Positions 1 to 5,130 of a stretch of DNA of 5,130 bases are shown in pieces (position 1 is the stretch's first letter; every line of letters begins with the position of its first letter). The translations under genes and the position numbers were made by a program. Origin of the DNA: an uncultured Eubacteriales bacterium. GTDB taxonomy: Bacteria; Bacillota; Clostridia; Peptostreptococcales; Anaerovoracaceae. Location of the stretch: NCBI GenBank assembly GCA_902796875.1, contig CADBQT010000052.1, positions 1 through 5,130 on the forward strand, written 5' to 3'. The notes beneath the pieces were generated by a model that had not been told where the DNA came from, made no database searches, and saw only the letters and a program-made list of their open reading frames with translations.

Positions 1-22
1 TGTCGATTACTATTTGAGTTGA

Positions 23-54
23 ACCGCCGTATGCCGAACGGCACGTACGGTGGT
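23..54 (+). ncRNA. Group II intron domain V (catalytic hairpin)
   Basis: The fold can be drawn by hand. A nine-pair lower stem joins 23-31 to 46-54 and includes one G-U pair (26-51). Then comes the two-base bulge at 44-45, a four-pair upper stem (32-35 with 40-43) and a GAAC tetraloop at 36-39. This is the diagnostic shape of domain V, which binds the catalytic metal ions. The catalytic triad position reads C25-G26-C27, the CGC version also known from the Oceanobacillus iheyensis intron, rather than the commoner AGC. All parts needed for catalysis in this domain look intact. Confidence 0.88.
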
Positions 55-56
55 GT

Positions 57-87
57 GAGAGGGGGAGGAAATCTCCCCCTACTCGAT
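57..87 (+). ncRNA. Group II intron domain VI with branch-point A and 3' splice site
   Basis: Bases 60-67 pair with 73-80 (eight pairs, largely G-C) around the five-base loop 68-72. Bases 57-59 pair with 82-84. This leaves A81 as the only unpaired base on the 3' side, which is the expected bulged branch-point adenosine. A81 is seven bases from the intron end if the intron finishes at T87, matching the usual seven or eight. Lariat formation therefore appears structurally possible. Confidence 0.85.
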
Positions 88-182
88 CCGGTCGATCGTG
101 CTAGTTGCGTGAATTGCCGGTCGCACCTCTCGCAAGTCAATTTAATTAGACCCAAAAAGGTAGGGATTGTCATGAACTTTTT

Positions 183-213
183 TTGTGAACAATGCCGGGT
201 TTTAGGGTATAAT
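183..213 (+). promoter_or_regulatory. Predicted promoter of the hydratase gene
   Basis: A perfect -10 hexamer TATAAT lies at 208-213. The best -35 match is TTGTGA at 183-188 (four of six), but its 19-base spacer is longer than the ideal 17. The predicted transcription start is near 220, giving a leader of roughly 57 bases. A T-run (178-184) and the AT-rich stretch at 140-150 lie just upstream and might help polymerase binding. The promoter is outside the intron, so the hydratase does not need an intron-borne promoter. Confidence 0.6.
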
Positions 214-226
214 GAATTGCCACGAT

Positions 227-242
227 GAAGCGCTTTCGCTTC
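227..242 (+). promoter_or_regulatory. Small hairpin in the hydratase mRNA leader
   Basis: GAAGCG (227-232) is a perfect inverted repeat of CGCTTC (237-242) around a four-base loop. It would sit about seven bases from the predicted 5' end of the transcript and 20 bases before the ribosome binding site. A 5'-terminal hairpin like this often shields mRNA from decay. It has no U-run, so it is not an intrinsic terminator, and no riboswitch architecture is visible around it. Confidence 0.35.
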
Positions 243-262
243 TCAAAACGGATCGATACACA

Positions 263-268
263 GGGAGG
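263..268 (+). promoter_or_regulatory. Ribosome binding site of the hydratase gene
   Basis: GGGAGG is a strong match to the anti-Shine-Dalgarno sequence. It is separated by eight bases from the ATG at 277, which fixes that start over the unsupported ATG at 225. Confidence 0.85.
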
Positions 269-276
269 AAACAATA

Positions 277-2580
277 ATGATCAAACTGCACGAAGGCGGC
301 GTATATCTGATCAACGGAACGGAACTGATCCCCGAAGGGGAAGGGCTGGCGGCGGAAGCCCGGCTGGGCAGGAAACTGGATCGGGAAGAGGCGAGGAAAG
401 GCACCATCGCCTGGTCCATCCTGTCGGAGCACAACCGTTCCGGCGACATGGCAAGGCTGCAGATCGCCTTTGACGCCATGGCGTCCCACGACATCACTTT
501 CGTCGGGATCATCCAGACGGCGCGGGCCTCCGGCATGGAAAAGTTCCCCCTGCCTTACGTCCTGACCAACTGCCACAATTCTCTGTGTGCTGTGGGAGGG
601 ACCATCAACGAGGACGATCACGTCTTCGGACTTTCGGCGGCAAAGAAATACGGCGGTATCTTCGTGCCTCCCCACATCGCCGTCATCCATCAGTACATGC
701 GTGAAGCGATGGCGGGCTGCGGGAAGATGATCCTGGGCTCGGACAGCCACACCCGCTATGGGGCTCTGGGCACCATGGCCGTGGGCGAAGGAGGCGGGGA
801 GCTGGTGAAACAGCTCCTCAAAGACACCTGGGACATCGCCTATCCCGACGTGGTCAACGTCTATCTCACCGGCGCGCCCCAGCCCGGCGTGGGTCCTCAG
901 GATATCGCTCTGGCCATCATCGGCGCCGTTTACGAGAACGGCTACGTCAAAAATAAAGTGATGGAGTTTACAGGCCCCGGCATCGCCTCCATGACCACCG
1001 ACTACCGGAATGGGGTGGACGTAATGACTACGGAGACGACCTGCCTTTCCTCCATCTGGAAGACGGATGAGGATACCCGGTCCTTCCTGGCTTTGCACGG
1101 GCGGGAAGGCGACTACCGCCAGCTGGATCCCGGCGAGGTGGCCTACTACGATGGCTGCGTGGAGGTGGATCTGTCGAAGATCCGGCCCATGATCGCCCTG
1201 CCTTTCCACCCGTCCAACACCTTCACCATCGAGGAGCTTAAGGCGGATCCGGAGGAGATCTTCCACGCTGTGGAGCAAAACGCCCGGGAGATCACGTCAA
1301 ACCCGGACATCCAGTTCACTCTGCGGGATAAGATCGTGGATGGCAGGGTCCAGGTCCAGCAGGGGATCATCGCCGGATGCGCCGGCGGCAACTTCTGCAA
1401 CGTGGCGGACGCAGCCCACATTCTGAAGAACGCCAGCTGCGGCAGCGATGTGTTCAACCTGTCCGTCTATCCTTCGTCTCAGGCGGTCTTCGTGGACCTG
1501 GTGAAAAAGGGCGCCATCACCGACCTGATGACGGCGGGGGCGGTGGTCAAGACGGCCTTCTGCGGGCCCTGCTTTGGCGCCGGGGACACGCCGGCCAACA
1601 ACGGTCTTTCCATTCGCCATACCACCAGGAACTTCCCCAGCCGGGAAGGCTCCAAGCCGGGTGACGGTCAGCTTTCGGCGGTCGCCCTCATGGATGCCCG
1701 GTCCATCGCGGCCACGGCGGCGAACGGAGGAGCCCTGACAGCGGCCACGGAGATGGGGGAGGTCTTTGAAGGCTGGGAGACACCTTCCTACGACTACGAC
1801 CCGACGGTCTACGAGTCCCGGGTGTATCAGGGATTCGACCAGGCCAGGCCGGAGGAGGATCTCATCTACGGACCCAACATCAAAGACTGGCCGGAGCAGG
1901 AGCCTCTGGCAGACAATATTCTTCTGAAAGTATGCGCCAGGATCATGGACCCGGTGACCACCACCGATGAGCTGATCCCCTCGGGGGAGACCTCGTCCTA
2001 CCGTTCCAATCCTCTGGGGCTGGCCGAGTTCACCCTGTCCCGGAGAGATCCGGAGTACGTGGGCCGCTCCAAGGCGGTCCGTGCCATGGAGGAAGCCCGC
2101 CGCGCAAAGGCAGGGGAGACTTCGGAGGATCTGCAGGAAGCCCTCGCCGCAGTCACCGCCATCACCCCGGATGTGGATCCGGGTGCTGTGGAGATCGGAT
2201 CGGTGATCTACTGCGTCCGTCCCGGTGACGGATCCGCCCGTGAACAGGCCGCCAGCTGCCAGAGAGTGCTGGGCGGGCTGGCCAACATCTGCGAGGAATA
2301 CGCCACCAAACGGTACCGCTCTAATGTGATGAACTGGGGCATGATGCCTTTCCAGATGAAAGGGGAACCGCCCTTCCAGACAGGCGACTGGATCTACGTC
2401 CCGGACGCCCTGAAAGCACTGGACTCCGCCGGTCAGGACATTCCGGCCTACGTGATCCCCGCAGGATCAGGCGCTTCCGAACCGAAAAAGATCTCCCTCT
2501 ACCTCTCCGATATGACGGAGACGGAGAAGGAGATCGTTCGCGCAGGATGTCTGATCAACTTCAATCGGAACCGGGGGTAA
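277..2580 (+). CDS. ybhJ: YbhJ-type hydratase (aconitase superfamily)
   Basis: This complete 767-residue protein matches the YbhJ hydratase family (about 750 residues in enterobacteria), a branch of the aconitase/isopropylmalate isomerase superfamily. Family blocks are easy to recognise: [11 protein letters not shown] (52-62), [17 protein letters not shown] (70-86), [14 protein letters not shown] (97-110), [13 protein letters not shown] (154-166), [14 protein letters not shown] text near 304-314 and [20 protein letters not shown] (559-578). The likely [4Fe-4S] cysteine ligands are C368, C429 and C432 (the last two in CGPC), by analogy with aconitase. RNF at 451-453 and GSARE at 652-656 correspond to the aconitase active-site arginine region and the swivel-domain Gly-Ser-x-Arg. 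S653 and R655 align with the catalytic Ser642 and Arg644 of pig aconitase. It presumably adds or removes water from a hydroxy-acid in the cytoplasm, but the substrate is unknown to me. It has its own promoter and no operon partner in the window. The family call is firm; the reaction is inferred. Confidence 0.95.
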   Translation: MIKLHEGGVYLINGTELIPEGEGLAAEARLGRKLDREEARKGTIAWSILSEHNRSGDMARLQIAFDAMASHDITFVGIIQTARASGMEKFPLPYVLTNCHNSLCAVGGTINEDDHVFGLSAAKKYGGIFVPPHIAVIHQYMREAMAGCGKMILGSDSHTRYGALGTMAVGEGGGELVKQLLKDTWDIAYPDVVNVYLTGAPQPGVGPQDIALAIIGAVYENGYVKNKVMEFTGPGIASMTTDYRNGVDVMTTETTCLSSIWKTDEDTRSFLALHGREGDYRQLDPGEVAYYDGCVEVDLSKIRPMIALPFHPSNTFTIEELKADPEEIFHAVEQNAREITSNPDIQFTLRDKIVDGRVQVQQGIIAGCAGGNFCNVADAAHILKNASCGSDVFNLSVYPSSQAVFVDLVKKGAITDLMTAGAVVKTAFCGPCFGAGDTPANNGLSIRHTTRNFPSREGSKPGDGQLSAVALMDARSIAATAANGGALTAATEMGEVFEGWETPSYDYDPTVYESRVYQGFDQARPEEDLIYGPNIKDWPEQEPLADNILLKVCARIMDPVTTTDELIPSGETSSYRSNPLGLAEFTLSRRDPEYVGRSKAVRAMEEARRAKAGETSEDLQEALAAVTAITPDVDPGAVEIGSVIYCVRPGDGSAREQAASCQRVLGGLANICEEYATKRYRSNVMNWGMMPFQMKGEPPFQTGDWIYVPDALKALDSAGQDIPAYVIPAGSGASEPKKISLYLSDMTETEKEIVRAGCLINFNRNRG

Positions 2581-2583
2581 GAC

Positions 2584-3498
2584 TTATTTGGACTGCTCCC
2601 CGGCATAGGCGATGGCGCTCTGACAGTTCATGTTGAGCGCTTTGTCGGGATCGAGCTGTTTCCAGAGACTGATGTCAGTGGAGTATTCTCCATCAAAGGT
2701 GGACGCGCCATAGATGATCATCTTATCGATCTGAGAGAAAGCCTCGTTCAGCTTGCTTTTGGCCTCCTCTGCGGTCAGCTCTTTTCCGTTTTCTGTGAAA
2801 CGGTCGCTATCGGCCCCCTCGTAATCCGGGTGTTCTTCTCCCGTGATCTGTGCCGCCGTTTCCAGATCGCACCCGATCTCACTGTCCACCGCTTTGGCGA
2901 TGGTCAGACAGGAGTAGGTGCTTTCGTTGTTGGTGGTGTTGTACAGGTAGATCTGTCCGTCCTTGCCCGAATATACGGCGTACTCACAGAATCCGCCGGC
3001 GATCACGTTGATGTCGGCGATCACTCCGCTGTCGCTGCTGCCCAGCCGGATATTGTAGGGGACTTCCTGGAGCCGGCCGTTCTCGAAGGTCTGGATGGAC
3101 ATGGTGGCTGTGCCGCCCATGGAATCCTGACCGCCACGGTCGATCTTCATGACGAACATTTCCGGGACGCCGTTTCCGTCCAGATCAAAGAAGGACACGG
3201 GCCGGTCCTTGCCGGAGGAAAACTGGGATGCCGTATCGGACTGCTCATAGGCCTCGATGTCTGCGGCGTTGTCCTCCAGGTATTTGAGGTAAGCGGAAAA
3301 GGCGTCTTTCACTTCGGTGGGATCCGCCGCTTTGGCCTTGGTCTCCTCCACCGTGGTTTCTTCCACCGCGGTCTCCTCGGCGGCCTGATCGGCGCTTTCC
3401 TCGCTGCTTCCGCCGCAGCCTGTGATGACCAGACTCAAACAGCAGGCCGCCGCCAGCAAAGTGACGATCATCAGTTTACGCATAATACTCTTTTTCAC
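2584..3498 (-). CDS. Secreted lipoprotein with a DxDxNG (calcium-loop-like) motif, function unknown
   Basis: This is a 304-residue protein if it starts at the GTG at 3498, which has GGGGAGG six bases upstream. The in-frame ATG at 3483 is 21 bases from that site and so less likely, and the longer frame up to 3615 runs through the promoter. The N-terminus is a type II signal peptide: KK/RK charges, a hydrophobic core at about 9-26 and the lipobox ITGC with lipidated C28. An acidic linker at 33-54 contains three EETxx repeats and probably spans the cell wall. A globular part follows. FFDLDGNGVPEMFV (103-116) has D105, D107, N109, G110 and E113 arranged like a calcium loop of EF-hand or VCBS type. 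Such DxDGxGxPE lipoproteins are common in Clostridia and mostly uncharacterised. Its stop is three bases from that of the hydratase (convergent), and its start is divergent from malQ. I recognise no enzyme motif. Confidence 0.85.
   Translation of the reverse strand: MKKSIMRKLMIVTLLAAACCLSLVITGCGGSSEESADQAAEETAVEETTVEETKAKAADPTEVKDAFSAYLKYLEDNAADIEAYEQSDTASQFSSGKDRPVSFFDLDGNGVPEMFVMKIDRGGQDSMGGTATMSIQTFENGRLQEVPYNIRLGSSDSGVIADINVIAGGFCEYAVYSGKDGQIYLYNTTNNESTYSCLTIAKAVDSEIGCDLETAAQITGEEHPDYEGADSDRFTENGKELTAEEAKSKLNEAFSQIDKMIIYGASTFDGEYSTDISLWKQLDPDKALNMNCQSAIAYAGEQSK
3341..3385 (-). repeat. Three tandem 15-base units encoding the EETxx linker
   Basis: Units 3341-3355, 3356-3370 and 3371-3385 are imperfect copies (the first two differ at a few positions, the third diverges at its end). 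On the coding strand each adds one Glu-Glu-Thr-x-x pentapeptide to the lipoprotein linker. Because 15 is a multiple of three, gain or loss of a unit would only change linker length. Confidence 0.6.
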
Positions 3499-3504
3499 GG
3501 GTAA

Positions 3505-3511
3505 CCTCCCC
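3505..3511 (-). promoter_or_regulatory. Ribosome binding site of the lipoprotein gene
   Basis: Read on the minus strand this is GGGGAGG, six bases before a GTG codon (3498-3496). It decides the start in favour of GTG, giving an N-terminus of VKKSIMRK, over the ATG five codons further in. Confidence 0.8.
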
Positions 3512-3540
3512 TCGATAGCAGAAGAGTTATATCGATTGGT

Positions 3541-3550
3541 TCTGTACAGA
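3541..3550. promoter_or_regulatory. Perfect 10-bp palindrome TCTGTACAGA, candidate operator
   Basis: The ten bases are exactly self-complementary. They run from the last base of the lipoprotein -10 box to just past its predicted transcription start, where a bound dimeric repressor would block transcription. No regulator gene is in the window and I cannot match it to a known operator. Confidence 0.35.
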
Positions 3551-3558
3551 GTATACCA
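3550..3558 (-). promoter_or_regulatory. Extended -10 promoter of the lipoprotein gene
   Basis: On the minus strand the sequence reads TGGTATACT, an extended -10 element (TG-n-TATACT, five of six matches to TATAAT). I find no good -35 hexamer at 16-18 bases, which extended -10 promoters can do without. The predicted start is near 3543, leaving a leader of about 45 bases before the GTG. Confidence 0.55.
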
Positions 3559-3621
3559 CAAAATCGGGCGCCCCGGATGACCAGAGCAGTACGTCATTAT
3601 TCGCACCGAACCCAAAACCCG

Positions 3622-3650
3622 TTGATAATCGGACGGTTCCGTGATACCCT
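3622..3650 (+). promoter_or_regulatory. Predicted promoter of malQ
   Basis: TTGATA (3622-3627, five of six) is followed after exactly 17 bases by TACCCT (3645-3650), which is preceded by TG at the extended -10 position (3642-3643). Transcription would start at about 3657, the A of the malQ ATG. An alternative -10, GATAAT (3624-3629), with TTCGCA at 3600-3605 would start near 3636 and give a leader of about 20 bases. A small dyad CGGA-n4-TCCG (3630-3641) sits between the -35 and -10 boxes of the first option. Confidence 0.45.
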
Positions 3651-3656
3651 CGTTGT

Positions 3657-5130
3657 ATGTACAACTATGTAAGAGAAGACAACCGAAAAAAAGGCGTTTT
3701 GCTTCCCGTGTTTTCCCTGCCCTCCCCGGGAGGGATCGGATGCTTTTCCGCAGAAGCCAAAACGTTCATCGACTGGCTGGCCGACACCGGCCATCAGTAC
3801 TGGCAGATCCTGCCCCTGAATCCTTTGGGCCGGGGAGGCTCTCCCTATCAGCCCCTGTCCAGCTTCGCCGGAGAGCCCTACTACATCGACCTGGTCCAGC
3901 TGGCTCAGGCCGGGCTTCTGACGGAAGACGAGGCAGACGGATCCGGGATCGAAAAAGGCGATGTGACCGGCTTCGTCGGATCCCCGGAGGAGATGACCGA
4001 GCTGTATGAGATATGCGCCATGGCCGAGGCCCGTGGGACGGACGAAACGACCGGGCCCGTCGACTCCCGTCGGGTGAACTATATCGAACTGAGCCGGTGG
4101 CGGATGAAGGCTCTTCGCCTGGCTTTTGACCGCTGGCGTGCAAAGGCAGGGGAGTCCGGGCAGAAGCCCGCCGGAGAGGGCCTCGCCAGTAGCGAGAAGG
4201 GCGCCGGTCGATCGGCGATCCTTGACCGGACGGCCTTCGATGCCTTTGTCCGAAGAAACGAATTCTGGCTGGAGGACTACGCCCTGTTCATGGCTCTCCG
4301 GGGGAAATTCGACTCGGGCGCCAGATGGAGCAAGTGGCCGGAAGAATATCGGGATCGGAAACCGGAAGCCATGAAGGCTGCCCGATCCCAGCACAGGGAG
4401 ACCATCGAGTTTTACCGGTGGGTCCAGTTTGCCTTTGCGACCCAGTGGGACGAGCTGAAAGGACACGCCAATGAAGCGGGAGTAAAGATCATTGGGGACA
4501 TGCCCATCTACGTTTCCTACGACAGCGCGGACTGCTGGGCCGATCCGGAGATGTTCCAGCTGGACGGGGACCGGGCCCGGGTGCGGGTGTCGGGATGCCC
4601 GCCGGACGTCTTCACGCCCATGGGCCAGATGTGGGGGAATCCCCTCTACGACTGGGACGCCATGAAAAAGGACGGCTACCGGTGGTGGCTGGGTCGGGCC
4701 CGCCAGAGTTTTTCTCTGTATGACTGCATCCGGCTGGATCACTTCCGCGGATTCGAAGCCTACTTCTCCATCCCCGCCGATGCGGAAAACGGACTGGTGG
4801 GCGAGTGGATCCCCGGCCCGGGAATGGACCTGTTCCGTCGGCTGGAAGAGATGATGGAAGACATCGGCCTGGCCGGACAGCAGGCCGCCGACGGTGAGTC
4901 GGAACTGCGGTTCATCGCCGAGGACCTGGGCTTCATCACCGATGGGGTGCGCCAGCTTCTGGCGGATACGGGGTATCCCGGGACCCGGGTGCTCCAGTTC
5001 GGTTTCGACGGCGATCCGACCAACCCTCATCTCCCGGAAAACTACGAGGAAAACTGCGTGGCCTGCACGGGCAACCATGACACGGACACCACCATCGGAT
5101 GGTTTGAGGATCTGAGCAGGGAATCCCAAA
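3657..5130 (+). CDS. malQ: 4-alpha-glucanotransferase MalQ (amylomaltase, GH77), 3' end cut off by window
   Basis: The first 491 residues of a GH77 amylomaltase (EC 2.4.1.25) are present. This cytoplasmic enzyme moves maltosyl and longer glucan segments between alpha-1,4 chains in maltodextrin or glycogen metabolism. Recognisable blocks in order are GVLLPVFSLPSPGGIG (13-28), WQILPLNP (49-56), SPYQPLSSFAGEPYYIDL (62-79), FWLEDYALFMAL (203-214), GDMPIYVSYDSADCWA (280-295), GCPPDVF (313-319) and WGNPLYDW (326-333). The nucleophile is D361 in RLDHFRGF, the acid/base E422 in AEDLG, and the third carboxylate D475 in TGNHDTDT. Only the short C-terminal part should be missing if it is a compact form of about 500-520 residues. 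TGA at 3642 forbids any upstream start in frame, and no ribosome binding site precedes the ATG. Residues about 160-190 look like an insertion relative to compact MalQ proteins. Neighbouring maltodextrin genes, if any, are beyond the right edge. Confidence 0.95.
   Translation, partial: MYNYVREDNRKKGVLLPVFSLPSPGGIGCFSAEAKTFIDWLADTGHQYWQILPLNPLGRGGSPYQPLSSFAGEPYYIDLVQLAQAGLLTEDEADGSGIEKGDVTGFVGSPEEMTELYEICAMAEARGTDETTGPVDSRRVNYIELSRWRMKALRLAFDRWRAKAGESGQKPAGEGLASSEKGAGRSAILDRTAFDAFVRRNEFWLEDYALFMALRGKFDSGARWSKWPEEYRDRKPEAMKAARSQHRETIEFYRWVQFAFATQWDELKGHANEAGVKIIGDMPIYVSYDSADCWADPEMFQLDGDRARVRVSGCPPDVFTPMGQMWGNPLYDWDAMKKDGYRWWLGRARQSFSLYDCIRLDHFRGFEAYFSIPADAENGLVGEWIPGPGMDLFRRLEEMMEDIGLAGQQAADGESELRFIAEDLGFITDGVRQLLADTGYPGTRVLQFGFDGDPTNPHLPENYEENCVACTGNHDTDTTIGWFEDLSRESQ

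Larger units (their letters stand above)
1..87 (+). mobile_element. 3' end of a group II intron (partial, 5' part outside window)
   Basis: The first 87 bases carry the two terminal RNA domains of a group II self-splicing intron in the right order and spacing: a domain V hairpin (23-54) directly followed by a domain VI hairpin (57-84) with a single bulged A, then the terminal GAT. Group II introns end in A-Y, which fits A86-T87, so the 3' splice junction is placed after 87. Most bacterial introns of this kind encode a reverse transcriptase/maturase in domain IV, upstream of domain V. That part is outside the window. A reading frame at 2-22 ending in TGA could be its last residues, but six codons cannot be identified. 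The intron lies on the same strand as the hydratase gene, about 120 bases upstream of that gene's -10 box. Whether it still splices or moves cannot be judged from its end alone. Confidence 0.88.

Noticed and set aside
1..22. Frame ending TGA at 20-22 as the C-terminus of the intron reverse transcriptase
   Set aside because: Only six residues (VDYYLS) are visible and they carry no recognisable motif. The placement is plausible but not supportable.
154..184. AAAAAG...CTTTTT dyad as an intrinsic terminator after the intron
   Set aside because: The stem would be almost entirely A-U pairs without a GC-rich core, so it is unlikely to terminate transcription.
19..228. 69-codon frame on the + strand at the window start
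   Set aside because: It begins inside the group II intron domain V and runs through the domain VI hairpin, the 3' splice site and the hydratase promoter. It has no ribosome binding site.
225..473. ATG at 225 as an alternative gene or leader peptide before the hydratase
   Set aside because: It is out of frame with the hydratase, has no ribosome binding site and does not stop before the hydratase start, so it is not a leader peptide.
202..1278. 358-codon antisense frame opposite the hydratase gene
   Set aside because: It lies opposite a gene with unmistakable family similarity along its whole length, and it shows no domain. Long antisense frames are expected from GC-rich codon use.
2571..2603. 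CCGGGG/CCCCGG dyad as a bidirectional terminator
   Set aside because: There are only six pairs with a 21-base loop, it overlaps both stop regions and no T-run follows on either strand.
2830..3504. 224-codon + strand frame opposite the lipoprotein gene
   Set aside because: The minus strand has a ribosome binding site, a promoter, a signal peptide and a lipobox. The forward frame has none of these.
3499..3615. N-terminal extension of the lipoprotein frame up to 3615
   Set aside because: It runs across the extended -10 promoter and puts about 39 residues before a clear signal peptide. The GTG at 3498 has the ribosome site.
3499..3656. Catabolite-control (cre-type) site upstream of malQ
   Set aside because: I looked for the TGWAANCGNTNWCA pattern in the divergent promoter region and found no acceptable match.
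3597..5129. 510-codon antisense frame covering the whole malQ region
   Set aside because: The forward strand encodes all GH77 blocks and catalytic residues over the same bases. The antisense product shows no domain and is a codon-bias shadow.

Overview
The window reads as chromosomal DNA from a fairly GC-rich (about 60% by eye) Gram-positive anaerobe, most likely a member of the Clostridia (Bacillota). The evidence is the clostridial style of the group II intron end, strong GGGAGG/GGGGAGG ribosome binding sites, a Bacillota-type lipoprotein with an acidic Glu/Thr linker, and a compact Bacillota-type 4-alpha-glucanotransferase. Genus or species cannot be told from this sequence.

Layout. Positions 1-87 are the last bases of a group II intron: the catalytic domain V hairpin, then the domain VI hairpin with its bulged branch-point A, ending in GAT at 87. 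The intron body and any intron-encoded reverse transcriptase lie outside the window. Positions 88-207 are intergenic DNA with no gene that I can support. A promoter with a perfect TATAAT at 208-213, a short leader hairpin and a strong ribosome binding site then lead into a complete 767-residue YbhJ-type hydratase of the aconitase superfamily (277-2580, +). Three bases after its stop, and tail-to-tail with it, ends a small secreted lipoprotein gene (2584-3498, -). That gene has a GTG start, an extended -10 promoter and a perfect 10-bp palindrome at its predicted transcription start. Divergent from it, a malQ 4-alpha-glucanotransferase gene (3657 to the window end, +) runs off the right edge after 491 codons. 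Because its stop lies outside the window, an open-reading-frame scan that requires a stop would miss it. The long antisense frame opposite it is a GC-driven shadow.

How the genes fit together. There is no sign of a shared pathway or operon: each of the three genes appears to have its own promoter. The hydratase is probably a cytoplasmic [4Fe-4S] enzyme of unknown substrate. The lipoprotein is predicted to sit on the outer face of the membrane. MalQ works in cytoplasmic maltodextrin/glycogen metabolism. The more unusual points are the intron end just upstream of the hydratase promoter, a malQ transcript that may be leaderless, an inserted Gly/Ala/Glu-rich segment in MalQ sharing a 15-bp exact repeat with the hydratase gene, the palindrome over the lipoprotein transcription start, and a high density of GATC. 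I see no convincing new multi-gene system here.
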